A DNA stretch of 64,000 nt from Bacteroidales bacterium (GTDB taxonomy: Bacteria; Bacteroidota; Bacteroidia; Bacteroidales; UBA1402): the NCBI GenBank assembly GCA_021373135.1, contig JAJFTH010000010.1:124001-188000 (forward strand). The letters are read 5' to 3'. The first letter of the stretch is position 1. Every line of letters starts with the position of its first letter. Positions 8,611 to 18,786 of this stretch are shown here, one piece after another. The position numbers and the translations under genes were made by a program. Below the pieces are notes generated by a model. It was not told the DNA's origin and made no database searches. It worked only from the letters and a program-made list of their open reading frames with translations.

Positions 8611-11600
8611 CTATTTTTTTCTGGTGTATTTTTCAATGACGGCAATCAACTTATCCTTTCTGACAGGCTTTGTCAGATAATCATTGCAACCAGATTCAAG
8701 TGCTCTTTTACGATCATCCTGAAGAGCATAAGCAGAAAGAGCTATAATGGGCGTATCATTGTCAAAAAGTCTTATTTTTTGAGTCGTAACACATCCATCA
8801 ATATCCGGCAATCTGATATCCATCAGTATGATGTCAAAGCAAACGTTCTGACGGCAAAGTTCAATAGATTCAGAACCCGTGACAGTATGCCATACCTTAT
8901 GATTCTCTTTTGTCAGAATCACATTGATATACTCAAAATTATTCGGATCATCTTCCACAACCAATATATTCAAAGATGCCTTTTCAGGCTTTTCCATTTC
9001 ATGAGAAACCGGGAGAGTTTGAATAGATTTATCCTGTGGATAATTGAGGGGTATTTGGAAATAAAAAGTACTACCGTGATGTAACTTACTTTCCACCCAG
9101 ATTCTTCCGCCAAGCATTTCAACATAAGCTTTCGATATGGATAAACCAAGCCCTGAACCTTCATATATCCTGGTGGTTGAAGCGTCGGCCTGAGTGAATC
9201 GGTCAAAAATGGACTGATGTTTGTCTTCAGGTATTCCGATGCCAGTATCTTTTACATAAAACACGACTTCTTCCGGATGGCAGTCACATCCAAGTTCAAC
9301 ATATCCACTTTTGGTATATTTAAGGGCATTATTAATCAGGTTGCCTATGACAGAATAAATTTTATTTCTGTCTGCTTTGATAAAAGATTGATTTTGGGGA
9401 ATTTTGGTAGGCAAATTAAATATCAGACCTTTATTTTCAGCTTCGAGTCTGAAAAGATTGTAAAAATAGGTATTCATCTCATTGATATTCAAATCCTGAT
9501 AATCAAGTGATATTTGCCCGGTCTCAATCCTGGAGATGTCAATGATGTCACGGATTGTACTAATAAGCCTTTCCCCTCCTTTTTTCACAATATTGATGTA
9601 TTCATCTTTTTCTTCTCCAGTCAGATTGGGTTCCTGCAAAAGTGAGATAAAGCCCAGGATACTATTCATTGGGGTTCTGATTTCATGGCTCATATTGGCT
9701 AAGAAAGTTGACTTTAGTTGGTCACTTTCTTCGGCTTTCTCCTTAGCGATAAGGAGCTCTTCCTGATTCTTTTTCCGTACGTACACAGAACCAATTGTGC
9801 TGGAAGCGGTAGCCAGCAATTGTTCTTCTGTTGAAGACCATTCCCTCTCAGTCTTACAATCATCGAAGCCTATTAATCCCCAAAGTTTTTCTTCTATGAA
9901 AACTGGTATGACAAGAATCGATTTAATATTCTGCGATTCAAGGATTTTCCTTTCACTAGTACCAAATTCACTAACTTTTCCTATACGATTTTTTCCTTGA
10001 ACAAGCCGATCTATCCAACCTGGAAATTGTGTCAGAAGCAGAGGATCGTCAATATTCCGGTTTTCAACCTGTGTTTCCACCGATCCATCAATCCATTCAT
10101 AAATGAGATGCGTCAATGGAACATCATTATCAGAAAGAAAATCAATCTTGAAAATATAGATTCTGTTTATATCCATCGCTTTTCCAATCAGGTCGAGACA
10201 ACCGTGAATATGATCATCGACATTCTCTCCCGCAACCAACAAATAGGTTGCATTGGTAATGGCATTGAGAAGTGTATCTCTTTTATTGATTTCATTCATG
10301 ACCTGTTTCTGGATGGAAACATCTCTGGCACTTCCAACCAAACCAATCATGTCTCCTTTCTCATCAAAGATGGGAGCTTTACGGACATCAATCGCAAAAG
10401 ATTCACCATTCACGTTACCGGATGCTTCAAAATGTTCCGGTTTTCCTGTCCGAATAATCCTTTCATCAGAACTCTCACTACTGATATCCATATTATACCA
10501 CTCAGAAAGATGATCAGGATTATTTTTTTTTTCTCGCTCCATAAAATACATTTCATCCTTTCCTATTGGTTCTTCGGTATCAACAGCTTTTAAATAATCA
10601 TCACAAATAGCCTTGTTTACAAAAATATAATTACGTTTGAGATCTTTGGCCCAAAGCATATCCGACATATTATCCACCATCAGACGGAAAAGATTATTCA
10701 TACTCTTGTAGCGTTCCTCACCGGCACGGATTTTCATCTCTTTGGATATCTGCTCAGTCACATCACTAATCACAACAAGCCTGTTACCAGGCTCACCCTT
10801 GATCATCTGCTTCGAAATCCGTAGCGTTTTTGTTCCCTTTTCAGATTTCAATTCAAACTGTTCGTAAGATTCGAGAGAAATCACCGCATTCAGCAACGAC
10901 CTATCAATCACATTGTTATCATCAAGAGGTTCCCCCAGCAAATTTGTATTCAGAGAGCCCAGATATCCGCAAGCAGCAGCATTGACATCCTGAACCCTAT
11001 TCTTCACATCAAGAGCAATGATGCCGTCTTTCAACGTCTCAACCAACGTTTCCCTGGCTATAGGTACCAAATCCAAAAAATCAACTTTTAACATGGCATA
11101 GACTAAAAGAAAACCACTTAGCAACGTCAATGCCGGTGATATATCAAAGCCCACTATCGGATTCCCGTTTGTTACATATAGAAGACCACCAATCCATGGG
11201 CATATTCCTGCAATAAAAATAACCAGACCTTGTTTGCGGAATTTATTTTTTTGCCAAAAGATATATTTAAACAAAGCAATGGTGGCAATAATGAGCAAAA
11301 TGTAATCATAAGCCATATACCCTAACCAGAACCATATTCCGTGGTAAAATTTCATCAGGTTAGTCTCAGGAGAAATGGGTGAAAATCCACTCCAAATGAG
11401 GTGATGCTTCTCATTTGTAAATGCAAGAATCAGTGTAACAAATGGCAAAAGGTACAAGAAGAGCTTCTTCTTAATGGTTATGACATTATCATGTCCTGTA
11501 AAGCGCATGATAAAAACAAAATAAAGAACAGGAACTGACACCGCTCCGAAATAGGAAATCTTAGTCCAGAAAATCTTGCCTTCAATCGTAGCAGATGCAA

Positions 11601-11760
11601 CTTCAAAAGCTATAAGAAAGGCATAAATACCTATCACAATCATGAGGTTACTGATTTCAGCAGCCCCATGAACTTTCTTTCGTTTCCATGCCAGATATGA
11701 AACAAAAAATGACAAAAATGATGTAGCCAAAAATAGGTAGAAAAAAATCGTAAAATGCAT
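8611..11760 (-). CDS. Hybrid two-component sensor histidine kinase (7TM-PAS-PAS-GAF-HisKA-HATPase-REC)
   Basis: A 1049-residue membrane-bound hybrid kinase. Residues 1-225 form about seven transmembrane helices of the N-terminal 7TM type seen in histidine kinases. Two PAS-like domains (about 230-335 and 350-480) and a GAF domain (about 490-655) follow. The H-box FLANMSHEIRTPMNSILGF, N-box NLINNALKYT and G-boxes DTGIGIPEDK and GSGLGLSIS mark the kinase core. The C-terminal receiver has the phospho-acceptor Asp in LMDIRLPDIDG and the conserved Lys in YLTKPV. No DNA-binding output domain or partner regulator gene lies adjacent, so the downstream relay is unknown. Confidence 0.92.
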   Translation of the reverse strand: MHFTIFFYLFLATSFLSFFVSYLAWKRKKVHGAAEISNLMIVIGIYAFLIAFEVASATIEGKIFWTKISYFGAVSVPVLYFVFIMRFTGHDNVITIKKKLFLYLLPFVTLILAFTNEKHHLIWSGFSPISPETNLMKFYHGIWFWLGYMAYDYILLIIATIALFKYIFWQKNKFRKQGLVIFIAGICPWIGGLLYVTNGNPIVGFDISPALTLLSGFLLVYAMLKVDFLDLVPIARETLVETLKDGIIALDVKNRVQDVNAAACGYLGSLNTNLLGEPLDDNNVIDRSLLNAVISLESYEQFELKSEKGTKTLRISKQMIKGEPGNRLVVISDVTEQISKEMKIRAGEERYKSMNNLFRLMVDNMSDMLWAKDLKRNYIFVNKAICDDYLKAVDTEEPIGKDEMYFMEREKKNNPDHLSEWYNMDISSESSDERIIRTGKPEHFEASGNVNGESFAIDVRKAPIFDEKGDMIGLVGSARDVSIQKQVMNEINKRDTLLNAITNATYLLVAGENVDDHIHGCLDLIGKAMDINRIYIFKIDFLSDNDVPLTHLIYEWIDGSVETQVENRNIDDPLLLTQFPGWIDRLVQGKNRIGKVSEFGTSERKILESQNIKSILVIPVFIEEKLWGLIGFDDCKTEREWSSTEEQLLATASSTIGSVYVRKKNQEELLIAKEKAEESDQLKSTFLANMSHEIRTPMNSILGFISLLQEPNLTGEEKDEYINIVKKGGERLISTIRDIIDISRIETGQISLDYQDLNINEMNTYFYNLFRLEAENKGLIFNLPTKIPQNQSFIKADRNKIYSVIGNLINNALKYTKSGYVELGCDCHPEEVVFYVKDTGIGIPEDKHQSIFDRFTQADASTTRIYEGSGLGLSISKAYVEMLGGRIWVESKLHHGSTFYFQIPLNYPQDKSIQTLPVSHEMEKPEKASLNILVVEDDPNNFEYINVILTKENHKVWHTVTGSESIELCRQNVCFDIILMDIRLPDIDGCVTTQKIRLFDNDTPIIALSAYALQDDRKRALESGCNDYLTKPVRKDKLIAVIEKYTRKK

Positions 11761-11815
11761 GATCTATACTTATTCTGTTTATAGAAGAATTACGATACTT
11801 CCTTGATTATCAAAT

Positions 11816-12250
11816 TTATTTATTTCTGTATTGTTCCGGTGTAATCGATACCTTTGTGACAAAGGTGCCGGTCTTGTCTTTATACTGACATACAATAATC
11901 ACATTGTTTTCAAGATAAGGCTTCAATTCCGGATTTTGTTTAACAGAGTACAAAATTGATTGTTCCAAATTAGTATGAAAATTGATGATATCTATGGAAT
12001 CCTTCAAGGCATTCACCATCGTGTAATCATATTGCAATGTCAGATGCCGAGGTACGCATGCACTATCAAGCCTCGTATCCCGATCAATCATGACAGGACA
12101 AGATCTGTTTATTTCATGAACCTTGTTTAACAATACTCTATCATAAGAAGAATCAATAAACAGATGCTTCATCAAAATGATGGCAAAAATGCCTATGACC
12201 AATACAAAGATTGGTATAATCCTATTATTCTGTACTTTATCTTTATCCAC
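11816..12250 (-). CDS. Membrane-anchored hypothetical protein
   Basis: 144 residues with a GTG start at 12250. One transmembrane segment (about residues 11-28, IIPIFVLVIGIFAIILM) puts the rest in the periplasm. The remainder contains two cysteines (SCPVMID and SACVPRH) and a C-terminal region of alternating strands ending KVSITPEQYR. No family was recognised with confidence. It is 55 bp upstream of the hybrid kinase on the same strand, so the two may be co-transcribed; a sensing role beside the kinase is only inference. Confidence 0.6.
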   Translation of the reverse strand: MDKDKVQNNRIIPIFVLVIGIFAIILMKHLFIDSSYDRVLLNKVHEINRSCPVMIDRDTRLDSACVPRHLTLQYDYTMVNALKDSIDIINFHTNLEQSILYSVKQNPELKPYLENNVIIVCQYKDKTGTFVTKVSITPEQYRNK

Positions 12251-12374
12251 AAAAAACAGTTCTGAAACTATTCAACGCTAAAAGTCTGATTGACTTAACG
12301 GATACAAACTTTGCGAAAAAAAATTGCTTTCACAAATATTTGAAGACATTCTTTCTGACTCATTTAAAAGGAAA

Positions 12375-12407
12375 AAGCCCCCGATACAACTTTTGCACCG
12401 AGGGCTT
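12375..12407 (-). terminator. Terminator of the efflux operon
   Basis: AAGCCC (12375-12380) pairs with GGGCTT (12402-12407), extended by a CG step after one mismatch. On the minus strand the hairpin is followed by a T-rich tract (complement of GGAAA). It lies 25 bp past the stop of the leftward RND gene. Confidence 0.6.
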
Positions 12408-12431
12408 CCCCACTCCAAAAAAACGCCCCAT

Positions 12432-15400
12432 CTATTCAAACATCATTTTTTCTATATCCAGTTTTACCTTTTTTGAAGATTTTCCTTTAATGGAATGCAT
12501 GATCTTATACATAACAGGCACCACTATCAGTGTCAAGAATGTGGAAAGTACCATACCTCCGATAATGACCCATGCGAGTCCGTTTCTCAATTCAGCACCG
12601 GCACCAGTGGTCAATGCAATCGGAAGCATTCCGACAATCACGGAAAGAGCTGTCATCAGAATTGGTCTGATACGAATCCGAACTGCCTGAGTCAAGGCTT
12701 CATTCATCGACTTTCCTTCTTTAAGGGCATCATTGGCAAAGTCTACCAGCAAGATGGCATTTTTGGCGACCAGCCCAATCAGCATGACCAAGCCTAACAT
12801 TCCATAAATGCTCATGGCTGTATTCGTCAAAGCCAAAGCCAGGAAGGCTCCGATAATCGACAAAGGGATGGAGAACATTACCACAAACGGGTCCACCCAG
12901 TTGTTGTAAAGTACCACCATTGCCAAATAAATCAAAATAACGGAAAGCAGCAATGCGCCTGTAAGCACACTCATGGATTCAGACATGGACTTCATGTCAC
13001 CTGTCGCTTCCACTTTGATACTTTGCGGTTTGTGCAACCGGTCAATCTTTGACAGAAATTCAGAAGAGACAGTGCCTGAAGAAACACCAAGCACCTGTGT
13101 CCTGATAGTGACAGAACTGTTCCTGTTATAACGTTCCAGTTTATTGGGGCCGGTTCCCAACCTGATATCCGCAAACTGCGCAAGACGGATGGTTTCTCCG
13201 CGACTGTTGATAAAAGTCAGATCTTCCACATCTTCCGCTTGCTGACGAAATGCCCGGTCTGCACGGATATTGATATCGTATTCGTAGTTTCCTTCCGTAT
13301 ATTTCAGGGAATTACTACCCTGGTAGGTCATCTGCATAGTCAGTCCGACATTGTCAAGCGTCAACCCAAGAGCTGACATCTTATCACGATCCACAACAAC
13401 GGAAATTTCAGGAGTCCCGTTTTCAACGGAAAGTTCCTGCTGCATCGTCCCTGGAATCTTGCGCATCACATCAAGTGCCTGTTCGGCAAAATACATCACA
13501 GAGTCCGCATCATTTCCGGATATGACGTATTCAACGGCCGCTTTGGCCGCTGTTCCGGTGAGACTGACACTGAAAATTTTCACTTTGGCATCCACTAAAT
13601 AATCCGATAAAGGTCGCTTGATTTTGGTGATATACCATTTTGTGTCCTCTTTTCGTTGATTACGCGACACCAATTTGACATTTAGTTCTGCCAGATATGG
13701 GGTACCCTGAGAACTTTGGGTATTGTCACTGGTCAGTCCGACCATGGTCACCACTTTGGCTACCTCGGGACGAACCCTGAACCAATTTTCTGCACGGCGT
13801 ACCAAAGCATTGGACTCTTCAATGGAAATATCCTTGGGCATCTCCAGCTGAACAATGAACTCGCCACGATCCACTTCCGGCAAGAATTCAAAACCGATAA
13901 AACCCAACGGAAACAGAGAAAGAACAGCAAGAGAAACGATGATGACAATCATTCCTACCCAACGTTTGTGAGCAAGGGACCATTCCAGCAAGAGTGAAAT
14001 CCAATCCGTAAAAGCTGAAATCATCCGTTCAAATGCCATCAGGATTTTTTCAAAATAATTCTTCCCGGTCAAGACTTCGATATTGCCAAAACGAGAAGTG
14101 AGCAAAGGTACCAGCGTCAAAGCCGCAAGTAAGCTGAATAGTGTTGAAATGACGATGACCCCGCAAAACTGTCTCAGAATATCTGAAACAAGCGTATTGG
14201 TCAAAGCTATCGGCAAAAAGACAATGACCAGCACGATGGTGATGGAAACGACAGTGGATCCGATTTCTTTCAATGCATCCACCGAGGCACGGACCGGGTT
14301 TTTACCCATCTCGATATGCCGATACACATTTTCAATGACAACGATGGCATCATCCACCAAAACGCCAATCACCAAAGAAAGCCCCAACAAAGACATCAGG
14401 TTGAGGGAAAAGTTAAAAATGTCCATTCCGATGAAAGTCGCGATGAGCGATACCGGTACGACAATCATGACAATGAGTGCGTTCCGGAAGTTGTGTAAAA
14501 AAAACAACATCACCAGCGAAACGAAGATGACAGCCAGCAAAAGATCCAATAACACCGATGAAATGGATTCACGGGTAAATTCCGTGGAATCCTGTGCGAT
14601 TTCAATTTTCAGTCCCTGATCCTTATATTCAAGCTGAAGTTCCTTGATTGTTTCCTGTACCCTGTCACTCACTTCAATGGCATTGGCATCAGCCTGTTTC
14701 AGGATATTCACCAAAATAGCGTCTTCACCATCCACTCTGGCCAGTTGAGTCGGGTCTTTCACGGCATCGGAGACTTCCGCAACATCTTTCAGTCGAATTT
14801 GCGCCCCGGTCGGCAAGGTAGTGATAACCAGATTCCTGATTTCATCTACATGCTGAAACTTACCGGAAAGACGCACTGCCGTATTGGTCTCAAGACTGCG
14901 GAGACTCCCGGTCGGAAAATCCATATTGGAAGCTCGGATCATACCCTGAATCATCATGGGTGTGATTCCGTAAGCCCGCATTTTTTGTGCATCCAGGTTC
15001 ACCTGAATTTCACGCGCCTGGCCACCCACCATAGAGACTTTGGCCGTTCCCTTGATACGCATGATTTCGGGCAAGATGCGCTTATCCATCAGATCATAAA
15101 AAGCGGTGGCTTCCATATTGGATGTGGCCGAAAGCGAAATGATGGCTTTGTCATCCACCGTTATCTTGGAAATGGTCGGCGAAAGGATGTCACGGGGTAA
15201 CTGAGACTTTTTGGCATCAATCAGATTCTGGGCATCCGTGATGGATTTGTTGATATCCGTTCCGTAGGTAAAAGAAACGAACAACATGGACATACCTTCA
15301 AATGAATAAGATTGTATCTTATCAATGCCTTCCATACTGGATAGTGCATCCTCCACCTTTCTGGTCAAGGAATTTTCCACCTCCGACGGAGAAGCTCCGG

Positions 15401-15554
15401 GATAAATGATTTGCACATTGATCATCGGAGGCGTAAATTTCGGCATCAGCTCTGCGCTCAGGCTTTTGTATCCGATATAACCAAGAATGATTAGAACGGA
15501 AAAAAGTACAATAACGTAGATGGGGCGTTTGATGGCTAATTCTGATATGCTCAT
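12432..15554 (-). CDS. RND-family efflux transporter permease (HAE1 type)
   Basis: A 1040-residue inner-membrane proton-driven efflux pump subunit. It starts MSISELAIKRPIYVIVLFSVL, the family N-terminal signature and first helix. Twelve transmembrane segments are arranged as 1 + 5 and 1 + 5 around two large periplasmic loops. The TM4 proton-relay Asp pair is present in GVLVDDAIVVIENV near residue 405. It lies 9 bp after the adaptor gene and is the last gene of the TetR-TolC-adaptor-RND unit. Substrates cannot be inferred; the hydrophobe/amphiphile (HAE1) subgroup is more likely than heavy-metal type because methionine metal ligands in the core are not evident. Confidence 0.95.
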   Translation of the reverse strand: MSISELAIKRPIYVIVLFSVLIILGYIGYKSLSAELMPKFTPPMINVQIIYPGASPSEVENSLTRKVEDALSSMEGIDKIQSYSFEGMSMLFVSFTYGTDINKSITDAQNLIDAKKSQLPRDILSPTISKITVDDKAIISLSATSNMEATAFYDLMDKRILPEIMRIKGTAKVSMVGGQAREIQVNLDAQKMRAYGITPMMIQGMIRASNMDFPTGSLRSLETNTAVRLSGKFQHVDEIRNLVITTLPTGAQIRLKDVAEVSDAVKDPTQLARVDGEDAILVNILKQADANAIEVSDRVQETIKELQLEYKDQGLKIEIAQDSTEFTRESISSVLLDLLLAVIFVSLVMLFFLHNFRNALIVMIVVPVSLIATFIGMDIFNFSLNLMSLLGLSLVIGVLVDDAIVVIENVYRHIEMGKNPVRASVDALKEIGSTVVSITIVLVIVFLPIALTNTLVSDILRQFCGVIVISTLFSLLAALTLVPLLTSRFGNIEVLTGKNYFEKILMAFERMISAFTDWISLLLEWSLAHKRWVGMIVIIVSLAVLSLFPLGFIGFEFLPEVDRGEFIVQLEMPKDISIEESNALVRRAENWFRVRPEVAKVVTMVGLTSDNTQSSQGTPYLAELNVKLVSRNQRKEDTKWYITKIKRPLSDYLVDAKVKIFSVSLTGTAAKAAVEYVISGNDADSVMYFAEQALDVMRKIPGTMQQELSVENGTPEISVVVDRDKMSALGLTLDNVGLTMQMTYQGSNSLKYTEGNYEYDINIRADRAFRQQAEDVEDLTFINSRGETIRLAQFADIRLGTGPNKLERYNRNSSVTIRTQVLGVSSGTVSSEFLSKIDRLHKPQSIKVEATGDMKSMSESMSVLTGALLLSVILIYLAMVVLYNNWVDPFVVMFSIPLSIIGAFLALALTNTAMSIYGMLGLVMLIGLVAKNAILLVDFANDALKEGKSMNEALTQAVRIRIRPILMTALSVIVGMLPIALTTGAGAELRNGLAWVIIGGMVLSTFLTLIVVPVMYKIMHSIKGKSSKKVKLDIEKMMFE

Positions 15555-15563
15555 AATCCAGGC

Positions 15564-16619
15564 TTATTTTTTGTTTTGCACTTTGGTGCCTTCCGCCACA
15601 TTGATCAAGCCGGCCACGACAATACTGTCTCCAGCCTTTAGTCCTTGCAGGATTTCCACATTCTGACCGACCATTTCACCGATGACAACGTCCTTTTTTC
15701 CAACAATCCCGTTTTTGACGACATAAACATTGGCAGCCTTGACACTACCACTGATGGCATTTCTTGGAATCAGAATACCCTGTTTTTCTGCGTTAAAATC
15801 GAAATGGACAGTGATATACATTCCTGCTTTCAATCGCTTTTTATTTTTGGAGTCAATGGTTATTTCGACCGGAAAAGTCAAAGACCGATCTGCCTTTTCA
15901 CCGATGAAAGTGATGGATCCTGCATATTTTTCTCCTGGAAAAGTATTGCAAGACAAATTGACAATCTGGCCTTTTTTCAGAAGCAGAACCTGACGTTCAG
16001 AGACGTTCACCCATACCTGTAATTGACTTTCGTCGATCATGTCAAAAAGCCGGACACCAGGGCTGAGATAAGCACCTACTTCCACGTAGCGTTTATTGAT
16101 GACACCGGATATCGGTGATCTGACCGTCGCATCGGCCAGACGACGTTTACTGACATCATAACGACTTTCGGCAGCAATCAGCTGCGTCCTGATGTTGTCC
16201 AGTTGCTGGTTGCTGACTCCTCCATAATCATTGACATTTTTCAAACGGTCATAATCCGTCTTCAAGGCTTTGTATCCGGCTTCACTTGCGACGAAATCAG
16301 CCTTGAGCATCTCATCATCCACTTTTAGGAGTGGTGTACCCTTGGAAACACAGGCTCCTTCATCAACCATGATTTGCAGGACACGACCGGCCACATCGGA
16401 GACATAAGAAAGTTCACGGATCGGTTCCAAGGCTCCATTTGAGGAAAAACTCATCTGATAATTTGCTTCCTTCACGACGTCCATTTTTACAGAAACAGCG
16501 GTGGAAACGTCCAAGGTCCATTCGGTTTTTTTCCGGGTTGATCTTTTATTCAGAATCAAAACCATTACGATCAATGCGAGTATGGCAATGATGGAAACAA
16601 GATAAATGCGCTTTTTCAT
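15564..16619 (-). CDS. RND periplasmic adaptor (membrane fusion protein)
   Basis: 351 residues with an N-terminal membrane anchor (about 5-23). A lipoyl-like half-motif (GRVLQIMVDEGACVSKGTPLLKVDD), a helical hairpin, the second lipoyl half (DATVRSPISGVINKRYVEVGAYL) and beta-barrel and membrane-proximal domains follow. It bridges the RND pump and the TolC channel. It lies 18 bp after tolC and 9 bp before the RND gene. Confidence 0.93.
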   Translation of the reverse strand: MKKRIYLVSIIAILALIVMVLILNKRSTRKKTEWTLDVSTAVSVKMDVVKEANYQMSFSSNGALEPIRELSYVSDVAGRVLQIMVDEGACVSKGTPLLKVDDEMLKADFVASEAGYKALKTDYDRLKNVNDYGGVSNQQLDNIRTQLIAAESRYDVSKRRLADATVRSPISGVINKRYVEVGAYLSPGVRLFDMIDESQLQVWVNVSERQVLLLKKGQIVNLSCNTFPGEKYAGSITFIGEKADRSLTFPVEITIDSKNKKRLKAGMYITVHFDFNAEKQGILIPRNAISGSVKAANVYVVKNGIVGKKDVVIGEMVGQNVEILQGLKAGDSIVVAGLINVAEGTKVQNKK

Positions 16620-16637
16620 CCGATATTTTATTTAATT

Positions 16638-17996
16638 TTATTTTTCCATGAGTCCACGAATGGTTCCGTTGGCTTTCCTTAAATCGATATAGGCTTTCAT
16701 ATAGTTGTTCAGAGCATCGGCATAGCTCACCTGCGACTGAATCAGGGAAGAATTGGCGTTCAGAACATCAGACATGGAAGCTATACCCTGAGCAAAATTC
16801 TTCTCTGAAATGTCATAGACCTCCTGGGCCAAAGTCCTGTTTTCACGTTGTGCCTGAATCGTCTTGCGACTATCCTGAAGTTTCATCACGGCATTCAGGT
16901 AAGCCATATTCAAGGATTGTTCAAGAGTCGAGGCATCTTCCTGCAGCTTCTTTTGTTCAAGAACAGTTTGCCTGATTTTGGCCGTTCTGGATAATCCGCT
17001 GAATATGGGAAGCTTGAAGTTTAACCCAATGGCCGATGTCGGGAATTTATAATGAACTTCACCATCGTTTCCGAAAGACAACCGGTCATTAGCCCAGTTC
17101 ATCTGGTAATTGGCAGAAAGGGTCAAAACCGGAAACGACTCATAGACGGCAGCCTTCTTTTGTCGTAATCCCAACTCCTGTTGTTGCTGAATGATGCGAT
17201 ACGGAGTTTGCAGGTTGAGGTCAAATGTATAGTTTGTCTCCCGCTCGGATTGATCTTCAAAAAAACGGAGATCAACAGGTTCCACCTCGATGGGCTGATC
17301 CATGTTCAGACCCATCTGAAGCTTCAACAAGTTTTTCTGGACATCGATGGCATTCTGGATGGCATCTCTTTGAGTCATCAGATTGGATCTGGCCACTTTC
17401 AGGCGGTCCACATCCACCTTCTTAATCAAGCCATTGGCGAGACTAACCTCCATGGTCTTTAGTAATTGATCCATCAATCCGATACTTTTGTCAAACTGGA
17501 CAACCACATAATCTGTCACCTGGACGGCATAATACAGATTGGCTGTCTGGCTGATGATGTCTTCCTCCTTGGATTCAACACCCAATGCGGCCATTTGCTG
17601 AGCCATTTTGGATATTTCCACGGCATTGAAAAGGGAAAAATTCAGGAGTTGTTGATTAAGTACGATCCCTGCACTGGCAGAATATGGGGTTCCCATGCTT
17701 AAACTCATGTACTTTGGATCAGTAGGGTCATTTGCCATGAAGTTCGACATGATGAACGACATGTTTTTAATATTGTCGGACACATTGGCACTGGCATTGA
17801 TCTGAGGAAGTAAGGCACCCATCATTTCACGCCCGGCCTGAATGCTTTTTTCGCGATCCAACCGGGATTTTTTCAGGTTGTGGTTCTTTTCCAAAGCACA
17901 TTTGATACAACTTTGCAAATTGTATGACTGCTGTGCCGGCAGATTTGAAACAATTAGATGCAACAAGCATATCAGGATAATCGGTCTAAGTTTCAT
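16638..17996 (-). CDS. TolC-family outer-membrane efflux channel
   Basis: About 452 residues. The start MKLRPIILICLLHLIVSNLPAQQ at 17996 is preferred because it begins directly with the signal peptide; an upstream Met adds eight unlikely residues. The mature protein is two repeats of long helices with outer-membrane strands, including the C-terminal segment SYADALNNYMKAYIDLRKANG typical of TolC homologues. It forms the exit duct of the adjacent RND system and is the second gene of the operon, after tetR. Confidence 0.92.
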   Translation of the reverse strand: MKLRPIILICLLHLIVSNLPAQQSYNLQSCIKCALEKNHNLKKSRLDREKSIQAGREMMGALLPQINASANVSDNIKNMSFIMSNFMANDPTDPKYMSLSMGTPYSASAGIVLNQQLLNFSLFNAVEISKMAQQMAALGVESKEEDIISQTANLYYAVQVTDYVVVQFDKSIGLMDQLLKTMEVSLANGLIKKVDVDRLKVARSNLMTQRDAIQNAIDVQKNLLKLQMGLNMDQPIEVEPVDLRFFEDQSERETNYTFDLNLQTPYRIIQQQQELGLRQKKAAVYESFPVLTLSANYQMNWANDRLSFGNDGEVHYKFPTSAIGLNFKLPIFSGLSRTAKIRQTVLEQKKLQEDASTLEQSLNMAYLNAVMKLQDSRKTIQAQRENRTLAQEVYDISEKNFAQGIASMSDVLNANSSLIQSQVSYADALNNYMKAYIDLRKANGTIRGLMEK

Positions 17997-18031
17997 TTTT
18001 TCTGGTATGGTTAAGTGCAATAGTTTATGAT

Positions 18032-18625
18032 TTACAGATATTTCAACCCCTTTTCACTGACCAAGGCTCTTAAATTATATTCAAGAACGGTGGGGAAATA
18101 GTTTTTCGCGGAGAATTCGCTGCTATTGATGACTCGATTGATAAAAAATCCAAAAACGGAATAGATGAAATATTGGCTCATCAACGCCACATCCATATCC
18201 TGCCTGTAGATTTGTTCTTTGATGCCTTTATTCAAATTCCCGACAATTTTATCACTGAATAATCCAATGGTGGCATGATGTTCCGCCATTGCCATCTCGG
18301 GATATAATTTTTTGATGTCATGAAAAAAAACCGGACTTAATGCATAAAAGAACTTGGACATCTCTTCAAATCCTTTTCTCATACCTTCAACGGCATTGAA
18401 CCGGTCATCATTCATGACTTCAATTTTATTGCGAAGTTCGTTGATTGAAGACTGGATACATTCGCGCAACAAATCATCCTTAGACTCAAAATGATTGTAT
18501 AAGGTTTTTTTGACGATACCCATTTTATCGGCAATTTCATCCAAAGAAAGTCGCAAGCCTTCTTGCTTGAATACAGAAATGGCTTGATCAATATATTTTT
18601 GTTTTTTGAGAGAGATATTGTCCAT
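18032..18625 (-). CDS. TetR-family transcriptional regulator of the efflux operon
   Basis: 197 residues. The N-terminal 50 residues form the TetR helix-turn-helix (AISVFKQEGLRLSLDEIADKMGIVKKTLYNHFESKDDLL). The C-terminal part is all-helical, presumably the ligand-binding and dimerisation domain. It is the first gene of the leftward tetR-tolC-adaptor-RND cluster, 36 bp before tolC. A candidate operator overlaps its own promoter, so autorepression of the whole operon is likely by analogy with other TetR efflux regulators. Confidence 0.9.
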   Translation of the reverse strand: MDNISLKKQKYIDQAISVFKQEGLRLSLDEIADKMGIVKKTLYNHFESKDDLLRECIQSSINELRNKIEVMNDDRFNAVEGMRKGFEEMSKFFYALSPVFFHDIKKLYPEMAMAEHHATIGLFSDKIVGNLNKGIKEQIYRQDMDVALMSQYFIYSVFGFFINRVINSSEFSAKNYFPTVLEYNLRALVSEKGLKYL

Positions 18626-18659
18626 GGATTTTTTTGGTTTAGTTCTTTCTTTGAATATT

Positions 18660-18691
18660 CAAATATACACTTTTTACTATTAATTAGTGTA
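18660..18691 (-). promoter_or_regulatory. Candidate promoter and TetR operator of the efflux operon
   Basis: On the minus strand, TATATTTG (complement of 18660-18667) matches the Bacteroidota -7 box. A 6-bp inverted repeat, TACACT at 18666-18671 and AGTGTA at 18686-18691 with a 14-bp AT-rich spacer, overlaps the box and extends into the promoter spacer. It is 35-66 bp upstream of the tetR start. Binding by this TetR protein is inferred from position only. Confidence 0.5.
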
Positions 18692-18716
18692 ATTATTGAA
18701 ATAAAATTAAAAAAAA

Positions 18717-18745
18717 TCCCCGGACAAATTGAATCTGTCCGGGGA
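18717..18745 (-). terminator. Strong terminator after the YhcH-family gene
   Basis: TCCCCGGACA (18717-18726) and TGTCCGGGGA (18736-18745) form a perfect 10-bp stem with a 9-nt loop. On the minus strand the stem is followed by eight T residues (complement of the A-run at 18709-18716). It insulates the YhcH gene from the tetR promoter. Confidence 0.9.
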
Positions 18746-18786
18746 ATCATTGATTTATCTTTGCCTTTTTCAGGCTTTAAAAATAA

